From an uncultured Chryseobacterium sp. (lineage in GTDB: Bacteria; Bacteroidota; Bacteroidia; Flavobacteriales; Weeksellaceae): DNA of 39,331 nucleotides. Under the pieces are notes generated by a model. That model did no database searches. It was given only the letters and a program-made list of their open reading frames with translations, and was not told the DNA's origin. A program made the translations under genes and the position numbers. The stretch is from positions 1 to 39,331 of the forward strand of contig NZ_CAKZIK010000020.1 of assembly GCF_936933875.1 (NCBI RefSeq). The letters are read 5' to 3'. Below, piece after piece: positions 31,152-39,209 of the stretch (its first letter is position 1; every line of letters starts with the position of its first letter).

Positions 31152-33227
31152 CTATTTCTGATTCTTATAGTAATTAATACCACACTCCAGAAATTTTTTA
31201 AAATCTTCTTTCGGCATATATCCTGAAACCGGCACGTTAATTACCTTTTCATCCGGCGAAACCAAAACATAATGCGGCTGCGAATTATTATTGAAATTGA
31301 CCTGTTGGAACATGCTCCATTTGTCGCCAATTGTTTTAATTTTCTTCATTTGTCCGCCTCCCATGTCAACTTTGGTCTGTTCGTTTTCAGGAAGTGCTTC
31401 TTTATCGTCGACGTAAAGTGAAGCAAGTACAACATCATTCTGAAGGATTGGTAAAATATCAGGTTCGCTCCAAACAAATTCTTCCATTTTACGACAGTTT
31501 TCGCAACCGTAACCCGTAAAGTCGATCAGGACGGGTTTATTTTCTTTCTTGGCGATTTCAATGGCTTTGAAATAATCGTGTTCAGGATGCATTCCCAAAA
31601 TTCCGTCTTTCTCGTCATGAAGATAACTAACATTTAAAGGTGGTAAAATTCCGGATAGCATCTGCAATTTTGGTCTTTCAGAAGGTATTAATCCCTGAAT
31701 TAAATAAATAATAAATCCAATTCCAAGTGCGCCCAAAATTTTTCTTGTTAAAGAAATTTTCGGCTTTTTATCGTCGTGCGGAAATTTGATAATACCGAAG
31801 AGGTAAAGAACCAAACCAATCGCAATCAGAATCCAAAGGATGATAAAGAGTTCTCTTTTCAGCATAAATGTTTTGGAAACCAAATCGGCTTTCGACAAAA
31901 ATTTTAAAGCTAAAGCAAGTTCAATAAATCCTAAAACTACTTTCACGGTGTTCATCCAACCTCCGGATTTCGGTAAACTTTGCAAAGCTTGTGGAAACAG
32001 AGCCAAAAGTCCGAAAACTATCGCCCAACTCAATCCGAAACCTGCCAAAGCGAAAGTAAGCAACATCGGAACGTTTGCAGAACCGGTTACAGCACTTCCT
32101 AATAAACTTCCCAAAATTGGACCGGTGCACGAAAAAGAAACAATAACCAAGGTTAAAGCCATGAAAAATATTCCGATAATTCCGCCTGCATCTTCGGCTT
32201 TTGAAGATTTATTGGCGATGGAACTCGGTAACGTGATGTCGTAATATCCGAAGAAACTTCCTGCAAAAAATAAAAAGATGAGGAAAAATGCGATATTCAA
32301 CCAAACAGAAGTCGAAATTTGGTTGAAAATATTTCCGGCAATTCCATCAATAATATGAAAAGGAACACTAAGGAGCACGAAAATCAGAAGGATGAAAAAT
32401 CCGTACAAAAGCGCATCGCGTTTTCCTTTGGCTTTGTTTAGAGAACCTTTGGTAAAAAAGGAAACCGTCAAAGGAATCATCGGGAAAACACATGGTGTCA
32501 AGAGTGCAATTAATCCTCCCAAAAATCCGAGCAGAAGGTAAGTCCAGTAGTTTTCTTCATTTTTTTCTGTTACAACGCCGCAGTCCGTTAAAGGTTTGCT
32601 GAAATCAAGTGAGCTGACTTTCAGGCCTTCTCTTTTTGGTTGTAAAGATGTTGTAGTTGCTGTAAGTGAATCTGAATTGGCTGTAACTGCCGGTGTAATT
32701 ATTGTTGTAACCGAATCCAGTGCATCCACAGTTGCCGGTTTTGTTTCTTCTTTTTTTGTGGTGAGTGTTGATGAAGTTGAAGCAACAGTATTTTCAAATT
32801 CTAAAGTATTTGGAGCCAAACAAATCCTGTCGTTACAGGTTTGATAAGTGATTTCGGCAACTGCCTTTCCGGGTTTTGAAGGGTCTTTCAGTTTAAATTT
32901 TTGTTTGAAAGACACTTTGTCGGAATAGTAAATCATATCTCCGCCAAAAGCTTCCGAAAATTCCTGAATTTTTTTTCCGCTTTCCGTAAATACGCCAATC
33001 AAAGCGATATTATCTCCCGAAACTTTCATATCGGTCGGAATCGCTGTGTCCGGTGGTAAATCTTTGGAATTAATGTGCCATCCCGGTTCAAGCGTCGCTG
33101 TAATTACAGCTTCAAATTCACCATTGGAAAGAGGGGAAACAGTATATTTAAACTTTACAGGGTCTTTAATTTGTGCAGAAAATATCTGTAAAAGGAAAAG
33201 AAAGACCAGCGCTGTAAATTTTTTCAT
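31152..33227 (-). CDS. dsbD: Thiol:disulfide interchange protein DsbD
   Basis: DsbD carries electrons from cytoplasmic thioredoxin across the inner membrane to periplasmic thiol proteins. The 691-residue protein has a signal peptide, an N-terminal DsbD-alpha domain with CNDRICLAP, a Ser/Thr-rich linker, an eight-helix CcdA-type membrane domain with LLTPCVFPMIPL and SFSCTGPILGS (the redox Cys pair), and a C-terminal thioredoxin domain with GYGCENCRKM, CxxC at 575-578. All three redox modules keep their Cys pairs, so it should be functional. The promoter is at 33259-33266, and tilS lies upstream on the same strand. Confidence 0.95.
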   Translation of the reverse strand: MKKFTALVFLFLLQIFSAQIKDPVKFKYTVSPLSNGEFEAVITATLEPGWHINSKDLPPDTAIPTDMKVSGDNIALIGVFTESGKKIQEFSEAFGGDMIYYSDKVSFKQKFKLKDPSKPGKAVAEITYQTCNDRICLAPNTLEFENTVASTSSTLTTKKEETKPATVDALDSVTTIITPAVTANSDSLTATTTSLQPKREGLKVSSLDFSKPLTDCGVVTEKNEENYWTYLLLGFLGGLIALLTPCVFPMIPLTVSFFTKGSLNKAKGKRDALLYGFFILLIFVLLSVPFHIIDGIAGNIFNQISTSVWLNIAFFLIFLFFAGSFFGYYDITLPSSIANKSSKAEDAGGIIGIFFMALTLVIVSFSCTGPILGSLLGSAVTGSANVPMLLTFALAGFGLSWAIVFGLLALFPQALQSLPKSGGWMNTVKVVLGFIELALALKFLSKADLVSKTFMLKRELFIILWILIAIGLVLYLFGIIKFPHDDKKPKISLTRKILGALGIGFIIYLIQGLIPSERPKLQMLSGILPPLNVSYLHDEKDGILGMHPEHDYFKAIEIAKKENKPVLIDFTGYGCENCRKMEEFVWSEPDILPILQNDVVLASLYVDDKEALPENEQTKVDMGGGQMKKIKTIGDKWSMFQQVNFNNNSQPHYVLVSPDEKVINVPVSGYMPKEDFKKFLECGINYYKNQK

Positions 33228-33258
33228 GATTTTGGATTTGAACTTTTTTAAAGGTTCA

Positions 33259-33266
33259 CAAAAATA
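33259..33266 (-). promoter_or_regulatory. -7 promoter element of dsbD
   Basis: TATTTTTG on the minus strand, 31 bases before ATG 33227. Confidence 0.55.
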
Positions 33267-33309
33267 GGGATTATGGATTTAATGAAAAACCGAAATGTCT
33301 TAAAAATGT

Positions 33310-33380
33310 CTTCGACTTCGCTCAGACTGACATGAATAAAAAGCTGTAAATCAACGGTATCACACTGAGCGAAGTCGAAG
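33310..33380. repeat. REP-like inverted repeat between tilS and dsbD
   Basis: CTTCGACTTCGCTCAG (33310-33325) and its exact reverse complement (33365-33380) are 39 bases apart. The arms contain a small inner palindrome-like CTTCG...CGAAG. Such sequences recur in many flavobacterial genomes by my recollection. It may limit or stabilise tilS mRNA, or be a miniature dispersed element. There is no T-run for a simple terminator. Confidence 0.7.
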
Positions 33381-33394
33381 TGTATGAACAAATT

Positions 33395-34321
33395 TTATTT
33401 AATTCTTTTTACGCACTCAATTTCGTTTCTTTTAATGCTGATTTCGTGGGTGTTGCTTCGGAAAAACTTTCCATTTTCGGCTTGAATGATTTTATCAATC
33501 TCGATGCCTGAAAATCCCAATCGGCGGATAATTTCTACAATAATCGTTGGATGTTTTGAAAAAAGCTGTTCCTTGTCTAAAGTAAATTCATCATCATTTC
33601 CTTTGATGAAAATTTCCTGAAATGTGGCTTCAATTTGAGACTGATAAAACTGATTCACTGTACACAAATGTTTCAAACTTTCCCCAAACTGATTTAGAAA
33701 ATCGGGAAACACATCTGTGATTTTTGGAACAATTTGATTGCGGATTTTATTCCTCAAATAATCATCTTTCTGATTGCTCAAATCTTCACGAAATTCAACA
33801 TTATTTTCTTCTGCGTAAGAGTAAATTTCTTCTTTAGTGAAACGCAAAAGTGGTCGGAGAATTTGGTTTTCGTTAGCAGGAATTCCGCTTAAACCTTTAA
33901 TTCCGGAACCTCGAGAAAGATTGATGATAAAAGTTTCAAGTTCGTCGTTCAAATGATGTGCAGTAACGATAAAATCTAGGTTTTCTTCCTTTAAAATTTT
34001 GAAAAAGAAATCGTAGCGTAAATTTCTTGCCCAAAGCTGAACCGAATTTTCACGATTTTCATTTTCAGAAACTTTATAAAGATGGAGCTTGATGTTATTT
34101 TCCGAACAGAAATTTTGAACCACTTTTTGGTCTAAATCAGAATCTTCACCACGAAGCTGATAATTGAGGTGTGCAATTTCAAAATTTAACCCAGATTTTT
34201 GGCTCAAATTGGCCAAAACCATCGAATCTGCACCGCCACTTACAGCCAACAAAAATTTTTGCTGACGGAAATCGTTCTGCAGTTTTTCAAAAGCTTGTTG
34301 AAATGTGGAAATATTGAGCAA
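33395..34321 (-). CDS. tilS: tRNA(Ile)-lysidine synthetase
   Basis: TilS attaches lysine to C34 of the minor tRNA(Ile), so that it reads AUA; the gene is essential in most bacteria. The protein has the PP-loop FLLAVSGGADSMVLANL, then LNYQLRGEDSDLDQKVV, VTAHHLNDELETFIINLSRG and ILRPLLRFTKEEI. I start it at TTG 34321, giving 308 residues, because the -7 box at 34340-34347 lies within the longer frame and no ATG lies between it and the PP-loop. The C-terminal region is short compared with E. coli TilS. Confidence 0.9.
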   Translation of the reverse strand: MLNISTFQQAFEKLQNDFRQQKFLLAVSGGADSMVLANLSQKSGLNFEIAHLNYQLRGEDSDLDQKVVQNFCSENNIKLHLYKVSENENRENSVQLWARNLRYDFFFKILKEENLDFIVTAHHLNDELETFIINLSRGSGIKGLSGIPANENQILRPLLRFTKEEIYSYAEENNVEFREDLSNQKDDYLRNKIRNQIVPKITDVFPDFLNQFGESLKHLCTVNQFYQSQIEATFQEIFIKGNDDEFTLDKEQLFSKHPTIIVEIIRRLGFSGIEIDKIIQAENGKFFRSNTHEISIKRNEIECVKRIK

Positions 34322-34339
34322 AATCTTTGGGAATTTCAG

Positions 34340-34347
34340 CAAAGATA
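34340..34347 (-). promoter_or_regulatory. -7 promoter element of tilS
   Basis: TATCTTTG on the minus strand, 18 bases before the proposed TTG start at 34321. The ompA-like gene's box lies back to back 25 bases away. Confidence 0.55.
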
Positions 34348-34372
34348 ATTCTTTGGTTTCAAATGATTTCTC

Positions 34373-34380
34373 TAAATTTG
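34373..34380 (+). promoter_or_regulatory. -7 promoter element of the OmpA-like gene
   Basis: TAAATTTG on the plus strand, 21 bases before ATG 34402. Confidence 0.6.
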
Positions 34381-34401
34381 GCTCTAACAAAAGCAATTTA
34401 T

Positions 34402-35235
34402 ATGAAACTAGGAAAATTTCTGGCGGTTTCTTCATTTGCACTTCTTACAATGAGTTGTGTGAGTAAGAAACAGTTCGACGCCCTCAATTTAAATTACAAG
34501 CAAAGCATCGAAAATCTTGCTGAAAGACAGCGGGAAATTCAGGATTTGAAATCGGCAAACTCAGGTTTAACAAGCGAAAATAAATTGTTGAAAGACCAAA
34601 ACGCTGCCTTAAAATCTTCTTTGGATGCATGTTTAAGCAATTCCGGAGCAAGTTCTGCAAATATTGATAAATTGGTGGGAGAAATCAATGCTTCCAACAA
34701 ATACATCAAACAGCTCATTTCAACCAACGCGAAAAACGACAGTCTGAATTTGGCGCTTTCCAACAAACTGAAACGTTCTTTGGATAATATCGCAGATTCT
34801 GATGTTCAGGTAAAAGTTCTGAAAGGTGTTGTGATGATTTCACTTTCCGACAAAATGCTTTACAGAACAGGCGATTACAACGTGCTTCCACAAGCTCAGG
34901 AAGTTTTGGGTAAAGTGGCAAGCGTAATCAACGATTACGATAAATATTCGGTTTTAATTGAAGGAAACACGGATAATGTTCCGCTTTCATCGGCAACGCT
35001 TCCAAAAGATAACTGGGATTTATCGGCTTTAAGAGGAACTGCCGTTGCAAAAATTTTGCAAAGCAAATTTGGAGTTGATCCTGCAAGAATTACCGCAGGT
35101 GGACGTTCTGAATACAACCCGAAAACTACGAACATGAGCGTTTCCGGAAGAGCAGAAAACCGCAGAACGGAAATTATCATCATGCCGAAGCTGGATGAAT
35201 TTATGAAACTAATGGACATTGCTCCGGCGAAATAA
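34402..35235 (+). CDS. OmpA-family outer-membrane lipoprotein
   Basis: The 277-residue protein has a lipoprotein signal peptide ending TMSC, with Cys19 as the lipidated residue. A long coiled coil (about 25-130) with repeated leucines and the segment LKSANSGLTSENKLLKDQNA follows. The C-terminal OmpA/MotB peptidoglycan-binding domain shows LIEGNTDNVPL, LSALRGTAVAKIL, ITAGGRSEYNP and GRAENRRTEIIIMP. It should anchor the outer membrane to peptidoglycan. The start is ATG 34402, since the upstream frame crosses the promoter. It stands alone with a perfect terminator behind it. Confidence 0.93.
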   Translation: MKLGKFLAVSSFALLTMSCVSKKQFDALNLNYKQSIENLAERQREIQDLKSANSGLTSENKLLKDQNAALKSSLDACLSNSGASSANIDKLVGEINASNKYIKQLISTNAKNDSLNLALSNKLKRSLDNIADSDVQVKVLKGVVMISLSDKMLYRTGDYNVLPQAQEVLGKVASVINDYDKYSVLIEGNTDNVPLSSATLPKDNWDLSALRGTAVAKILQSKFGVDPARITAGGRSEYNPKTTNMSVSGRAENRRTEIIIMPKLDEFMKLMDIAPAK

Positions 35236-35256
35236 ATTGGTTTGATAATATTTTAC

Positions 35257-35292
35257 AGCGTTGTTAAGACTCGGAGCCTTAACAACGCTTTT
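35257..35292 (+). terminator. Terminator of the OmpA-like gene
   Basis: A perfect 12-bp stem (AGCGTTGTTAAG 35257-35268, CTTAACAACGCT 35278-35289) is followed by TTT. Confidence 0.85.
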
Positions 35293-35306
35293 CGTTTTAA
35301 ATTTGC

Positions 35307-35314
35307 TATTTTTG
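35307..35314 (+). promoter_or_regulatory. -7 promoter element of the O-methyltransferase gene
   Basis: TATTTTTG on the plus strand, 25 bases before ATG 35340. Confidence 0.6.
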
Positions 35315-35339
35315 AACACCTAATTTTCAACAAAAATTT

Positions 35340-35987
35340 ATGAGTTTTTTTGAAGAAAACTGTCCCGAAATGGACCGCTACCTTGAAAATCATGCTTCTG
35401 CTGAACCTGAAATTCTGAAAAGACTTCGTAAGGAAACCTATCAGAAAACAACGCAACCACACATGATTTCGGGTTATCAACAGGGAAGGTTATTAACGAT
35501 TATTTCGAAAATGATGTCGCCAAAACGCATCCTTGAAATCGGAACTTTCACAGGTTATGCTGCGCTTTGTTTGGCGGAAGGTCTCGCTAATGATGGAAAA
35601 TTAATCACCCTTGATGTGAATGAAGAACTCGCTTATCTTCCCAAAAAATATTTTGCAGAAAGTGAATTCTCCAACAAAATAGATTTCAAACTGCAGGATG
35701 CCAAAGAATATCTGAAAGAAACTTCAGAAACTTTCGATTTGGTTTTCATTGATGCGGATAAAGAAAATTATGTGGAATATTTCAGTCTCATTAAACCAAA
35801 ACTGAAATCCGGTTCTGTAGTGATGTTCGATAATGTTTTGTGGTACGGTAAAGTTTTGGAAGAAAACCCGAAGCAGAAATCAACCCAAAAAATTAAGGAA
35901 CTCAACGATTTGGTGGCAAAAGACGAAAATTTCGAAAATCTTATTTTACCTTTGCGCGATGGGGTTAATTTGCTCCGAATGAAGTAA
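35340..35987 (+). CDS. O-methyltransferase (caffeoyl-CoA O-methyltransferase family)
   Basis: The 215-residue SAM-dependent enzyme belongs to the O-methyltransferase family 3. Motifs are the SAM loop ILEIGTFTGYAALCLAEGL, LITLDVNEE, the metal-binding VFIDADKENY and SVVMFDNVLWYGKVLEENP. The family methylates catechol-like or related hydroxyls with a divalent metal; some bacterial members instead modify tRNA wobble uridine (TrmR-type), so the substrate is open. It precedes the NlpC/P60 gene by 55 bases, and both may be on one transcript. Confidence 0.88.
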   Translation: MSFFEENCPEMDRYLENHASAEPEILKRLRKETYQKTTQPHMISGYQQGRLLTIISKMMSPKRILEIGTFTGYAALCLAEGLANDGKLITLDVNEELAYLPKKYFAESEFSNKIDFKLQDAKEYLKETSETFDLVFIDADKENYVEYFSLIKPKLKSGSVVMFDNVLWYGKVLEENPKQKSTQKIKELNDLVAKDENFENLILPLRDGVNLLRMK

Positions 35988-36042
35988 CGGCATTTATCGT
36001 TTTTAAATTAAAATTGATGTCTAAAATCTGACATTTTAAAAT

Positions 36043-36762
36043 ATGGAAAAAGCAGTTTGTAAAGTAATGGCAGCTCCGGTTCGTGAAGAGCCGAAAGAAC
36101 AGGCAGAAATGGTAACGCAGATTTTGTACGGCGAAACTTTGGATGTTCTGGAAGCCGGAAAATACTGGTCTAAAATAAAAATGCATTTCGACGGTTATGA
36201 AGGTTTTGTGGACAGCCGGCAAATCCAGAAAATTTCTGATGAAGAATTGGCGAGCAGAAAAGTAACGCTAATTACCGAAGATTTTCAGTCGGTTTTAATG
36301 AAGGATGGAAGAACGTTGCTTTCAATGGGCTCGGAAGTGGAATTTCCGGCAGTTGCTTCGCGCCGAAGTCATGATTTAAGAGAAAGCATTGCTTTAACAG
36401 CGCAGGAATTGTTGAACATTCCGTATTTGTGGGGTGGAAGAAGCTTTTTCGGGGTTGACTGTTCCGGATTTGTGCATTTGGTGTATAAAATCAACGGGAT
36501 AAAAATGCCACGCGATTCTTATCAGCAAGCTGAAGTTGGGCAACCTTTAACTTTTGTGGAGGAAAGTCAACCCGGAGATTTGGCCTTCTTTGAAAATGCA
36601 GAAGGTAGAGTTGTTCATGTGGGAATTATGCTCGAAAATCAGAGAATTATACACGCTTCAGGAAAAGTGAGAATTGATACTTTGGATTCTACAGGAATTT
36701 TCAACAAAGAACTGAACGGGCACACGCACAAACTTCGCATTGTGAAAAATGTGATTGGTTAG
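36043..36762 (+). CDS. NlpC/P60 family cell-wall peptidase
   Basis: The 239-residue protein carries a bacterial SH3 region (about 5-60) with MAAPVREEPKEQAEMV and FDGYEGFVDSRQIQ. It is followed by an NlpC/P60 (C40) catalytic domain with Cys140 in GVDCSGFVHLVY, His192 in RVVHVGIML and His204 in IIHASG, the usual triad. Such enzymes cleave gamma-D-Glu-diaminopimelate bonds in peptidoglycan stem peptides. No signal peptide is seen at the proposed ATG, so it may act on imported muropeptides (dipeptidyl peptidase VI-like). The inverted-repeat element begins 4 bases after its stop. Confidence 0.92.
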   Translation: MEKAVCKVMAAPVREEPKEQAEMVTQILYGETLDVLEAGKYWSKIKMHFDGYEGFVDSRQIQKISDEELASRKVTLITEDFQSVLMKDGRTLLSMGSEVEFPAVASRRSHDLRESIALTAQELLNIPYLWGGRSFFGVDCSGFVHLVYKINGIKMPRDSYQQAEVGQPLTFVEESQPGDLAFFENAEGRVVHVGIMLENQRIIHASGKVRIDTLDSTGIFNKELNGHTHKLRIVKNVIG

Positions 36763-36765
36763 AGT

Positions 36766-36796
36766 CTCTCGCTGATCGAGCAAATTAAGCAGATTT
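36766..36796. repeat. Left inverted repeat of the GxxExxY unit
   Basis: Read in reverse complement, it is three degenerate 9-mers (AATCTGCTT, AATTTGCTC, GATCAGCGA) plus GAG. It ends 3 bases before the GxxExxY ATG. Confidence 0.7.
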
Positions 36797-36799
36797 AGT

Positions 36800-37177
36800 A
36801 TGGATGAAAATGAAATTTCATATATAATCAGAAAGGGGATTTTCAATGTCTATAATGGACTTGGTCCCGGTTTACTTGAATCTGTTTATCAAAAAGTCCT
36901 GTTATATGAACTTGAAGATTTGGGACTTAAGGTTGCTCAAGAAGTAAGCGTTCCAATAATTTATAACCAAAAATTATTCGATTTTAACTATAAAATTGAT
37001 TTGCTTGTTGAAGATAAGGTTATTGTTGAACTGAAATCTGTGAAAAATCTTGAGGATGTTCATTACAAACAGCTTTACACATATCTAAGACTCGCTGATA
37101 AAAAATTGGGAATCTTGGTTAATTTCAACTCAAACGATATTATTGAAAATATCAAACGCGTAGTTAATAAACTTTAA
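36800..37177 (+). CDS. GxxExxY protein (PD-(D/E)XK nuclease-like)
   Basis: The 125-residue protein carries the family motif GLLESVY (Gly24, Glu27, Tyr30) after GIFNVYNGLGPG, and a PD-(D/E)XK-like core with Asp67 in YKIDLLVED and Glu77-x-Lys79 in VIVELKSV. The order suits a restriction-nuclease-fold active site, though activity is unproven for the family. The C-terminal Tyr/Leu helix with YKQLYTYLRLADKKLGILVNF is also typical. The ATG 36800 follows the left inverted repeat by 3 bases, and the TAA stop is 2 bases before the right one. There is no obvious Shine-Dalgarno site. It may be expressed through read-through from the NlpC/P60 transcript. Confidence 0.9.
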   Translation: MDENEISYIIRKGIFNVYNGLGPGLLESVYQKVLLYELEDLGLKVAQEVSVPIIYNQKLFDFNYKIDLLVEDKVIVELKSVKNLEDVHYKQLYTYLRLADKKLGILVNFNSNDIIENIKRVVNKL

Positions 37178-37179
37178 TG

Positions 37180-37210
37180 AAATCTGCATAATCCGCTCAA
37201 TCTGCGAGAG
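37180..37210. repeat. Right inverted repeat of the GxxExxY unit
   Basis: Three tandem 9-mers (AATCTGCAT 37181-37189, AATCCGCTC 37190-37198, AATCTGCGA 37199-37207) and GAG. It overlaps the first base of the waaA GTG. Confidence 0.7.
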
Positions 37211-38451
37211 TGAAATTTATCTACAACATATTCGTAAGCTTACTGATTTTCGGGATGAAAATCGGTTCAATGTTTAATTATAAACTGAAACGCGGATTGG
37301 CTGGAAGAAGACAAAGTTGTGAAAATGTAAAAGCCAAAATTTCCCCTTCGGATCAAGTGATTTGGATGCACGCTGCAAGTTTGGGCGAATATGAACAGGG
37401 ACTTCCTGTACTGGAAAAACTCAAAGAAAAATATCCTAATCATAAGATATTAATTACTTTTTTTTCGCCTTCCGGTTACGAAAATGTTGTAAATAAAAAC
37501 AATATCGCGGATGTGGTTTGCTATCTTCCTTTTGATACCAAAAAATGGGTAAGAGAATTTACTTCCAATTTTAAAACCGATATTTTTTTCACTGTTAAAT
37601 ATGATTACTGGTATAATCTGCTTGAAGAACTGAAACATAACGGCGCAAAAGTTTATGTAATTTCTGCTCTATTCTACGAGACGCAGGTGTTTTTCAAGGC
37701 TTATGGAAGATGGTTTGTGGAGCAACTTGCTAAAAATGTGGACTGGTTTTTTCATCAGACCAAACATTCATCAGCATTGGCAAAAGGTATTGGATTAAAA
37801 AATTCTTCAACTGCGGGAGATACGCGTTTCGATAGGGTAAAACAACTTCGCGAAAGAAATAATTCAGTGGATTTTATTGACGATTTTAAACAGAATAAAA
37901 CGACGATTGTTTTCGGAAGTTCCTGGGAAGCGGAGGAAAGAATGGCAGAAATCATTCACAATAAATCTCCCGAAACAATGCTCATTATTGCGCCTCACGA
38001 TTTGAAAAGGGTAGAACATCTGAAAATTATTTTCCCGAATGCTCTGCTTTATTCACAACTCTCTGAGTCTCAGAGTCCGACCGTCGGAAATTCAAACGTT
38101 CTCGTTATTGATTGTATTGGTTTGCTTTCAAAACTTTATAGTTATGCAGATATTGCAGTTGTAGGCGGAGGTTTTCATTCGAAAGGGCTTCATAATATTT
38201 TGGAGGCAGCAACTTTTGGAATCCCTGTAATTTTTGGAAATCATTATACCAAAAATCCGGAAGCAGACGAACTGATTGCGCAACTTGGTGGAAAATCTTT
38301 CGAAGACGAATTTTTTGCTTCGCCTTATCTATTAGGAATGCTTAAAAACCCTGAAATGATAACAGAAATGGGAAAGAATGCCGAAAATTTCATCAACAGT
38401 CAGCCTAATGCAACAGAAACGATTCTGAAAAAGCTGGAATCTCTTAATTAA
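37210..38451 (+). CDS. waaA: 3-deoxy-D-manno-octulosonic acid (Kdo) transferase
   Basis: WaaA adds Kdo to the lipid A precursor at the inner membrane. The 413-residue GT30 protein has an N-terminal membrane-anchoring segment (KFIYNIFVSLLIFGMKIGSM), then LKRGLAGR, IWMHAASLGEYEQGLPVLE, TFFSPSGYE, DTRFDRV, and the C-terminal Kdo-site region VVGGGFHSKGLHNILEAATFGIPVIFG. The start is GTG 37210, whose first base is the last base of the adjoining inverted repeat; a downstream Met would cut into the membrane anchor. It overlaps the convergent glycosyltransferase by 8 bases. Confidence 0.95.
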   Translation: MKFIYNIFVSLLIFGMKIGSMFNYKLKRGLAGRRQSCENVKAKISPSDQVIWMHAASLGEYEQGLPVLEKLKEKYPNHKILITFFSPSGYENVVNKNNIADVVCYLPFDTKKWVREFTSNFKTDIFFTVKYDYWYNLLEELKHNGAKVYVISALFYETQVFFKAYGRWFVEQLAKNVDWFFHQTKHSSALAKGIGLKNSSTAGDTRFDRVKQLRERNNSVDFIDDFKQNKTTIVFGSSWEAEERMAEIIHNKSPETMLIIAPHDLKRVEHLKIIFPNALLYSQLSESQSPTVGNSNVLVIDCIGLLSKLYSYADIAVVGGGFHSKGLHNILEAATFGIPVIFGNHYTKNPEADELIAQLGGKSFEDEFFASPYLLGMLKNPEMITEMGKNAENFINSQPNATETILKKLESLN

Positions 38452-39196
38452 ATAGCTTGGAATATTTCATAAACCCGTTCAAAGCCCAATTTGCGGTATA
38501 ATACAGCGATTTTAGAGTTGAAAAATTCATGTAATCTTTATAAACCAAGTATTGGTCTTTCACGATGTTTTGTTTTTTGCGGGAAATGCTGGTTTCGTGC
38601 ATTCTGTATCTCGCCATCGTTTTCGGAAGCGGTTTTCCGACCGGAATTTTCTTGAGTAAATTAAGCCACATCACATGATCTTCACGTTTGCTGCCTTTTG
38701 GAAAATATTCTTTTCCAACTCTTTTAGAATCGTACATAGAAGAAAGCAATGAAAGTCGGCAGGTTTTCAGTAAATTATGGAATGTTACTTCTTTGTCAGC
38801 TTTGAAATCTTCAATTTTTGGATTGAGGTTTTCATCGCAACGTGCATAATTGGAATAGGCGAGTTCAGCATTTTCTTTTTTCATAAATGAAACCATTTCT
38901 TCCAAAAAATTCGGTTCCCAAAAATCATCGGCGTCGATAAAAGTTATATATCTTCCGGAAGCTTTTTCAAGGGAGAGATTTCTGGCGTGTCCAGCTCCAC
39001 CGTTTTTTCCGGCAAGTGTCAAAATAATTCGTGAATCATTAAGGTTTCTAATAATTTCAACAGAATTGTCGGAAGACTGATCGTCTGTAATGAGCCATTC
39101 AAAGTCGGTAAAAGTTTGATTGAGAACAGACTTTGCGGTTTCTTCAATAAATTTTGAAGAATTGTAACAAGGTGTAATAATAGAGACTTCGGGCAT
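38444..39196 (-). CDS. GT2 family glycosyltransferase
   Basis: The 250-residue enzyme has the GT-A fold family 2 pattern: VSIITPCYNSSKFIEETAKS, WLITDDQSSDNSVEII, NGGAGHARNLSLEKASG, and the metal-binding ITFIDADDFWEPNF. It resembles single-domain surface-polysaccharide glycosyltransferases; donor and acceptor are not predictable. The start is ATG 39196, 13 bases after a -7 box (39210-39217). It stands beside waaA, so a lipopolysaccharide role is plausible. Confidence 0.92.
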   Translation of the reverse strand: MPEVSIITPCYNSSKFIEETAKSVLNQTFTDFEWLITDDQSSDNSVEIIRNLNDSRIILTLAGKNGGAGHARNLSLEKASGRYITFIDADDFWEPNFLEEMVSFMKKENAELAYSNYARCDENLNPKIEDFKADKEVTFHNLLKTCRLSLLSSMYDSKRVGKEYFPKGSKREDHVMWLNLLKKIPVGKPLPKTMARYRMHETSISRKKQNIVKDQYLVYKDYMNFSTLKSLYYTANWALNGFMKYSKLFN

Positions 39197-39209
39197 CAAT
39201 TTGTTTTTA

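Larger units (their letters stand above)
36766..37210 (+). mobile_element. Inverted-repeat-bounded GxxExxY unit (candidate mobile element)
   Basis: A 445-base unit bounded by 31-base inverted repeats (36766-36796 and 37180-37210; 26 of 31 matching) encloses one complete GxxExxY gene. The left end is 4 bases after the NlpC/P60 stop, and the right end supplies the G of the waaA GTG start. I see no transposase and no clear target-site duplication. Mobility is inferred from the architecture. Confidence 0.55.

Noticed and set aside
35947..35954. TACCTTTG inside the end of the O-methyltransferase gene as a promoter for the NlpC/P60 gene
   Set aside because: The match is good, but it lies in coding sequence 88 bases from the start, and read-through from the upstream promoter explains expression equally well.
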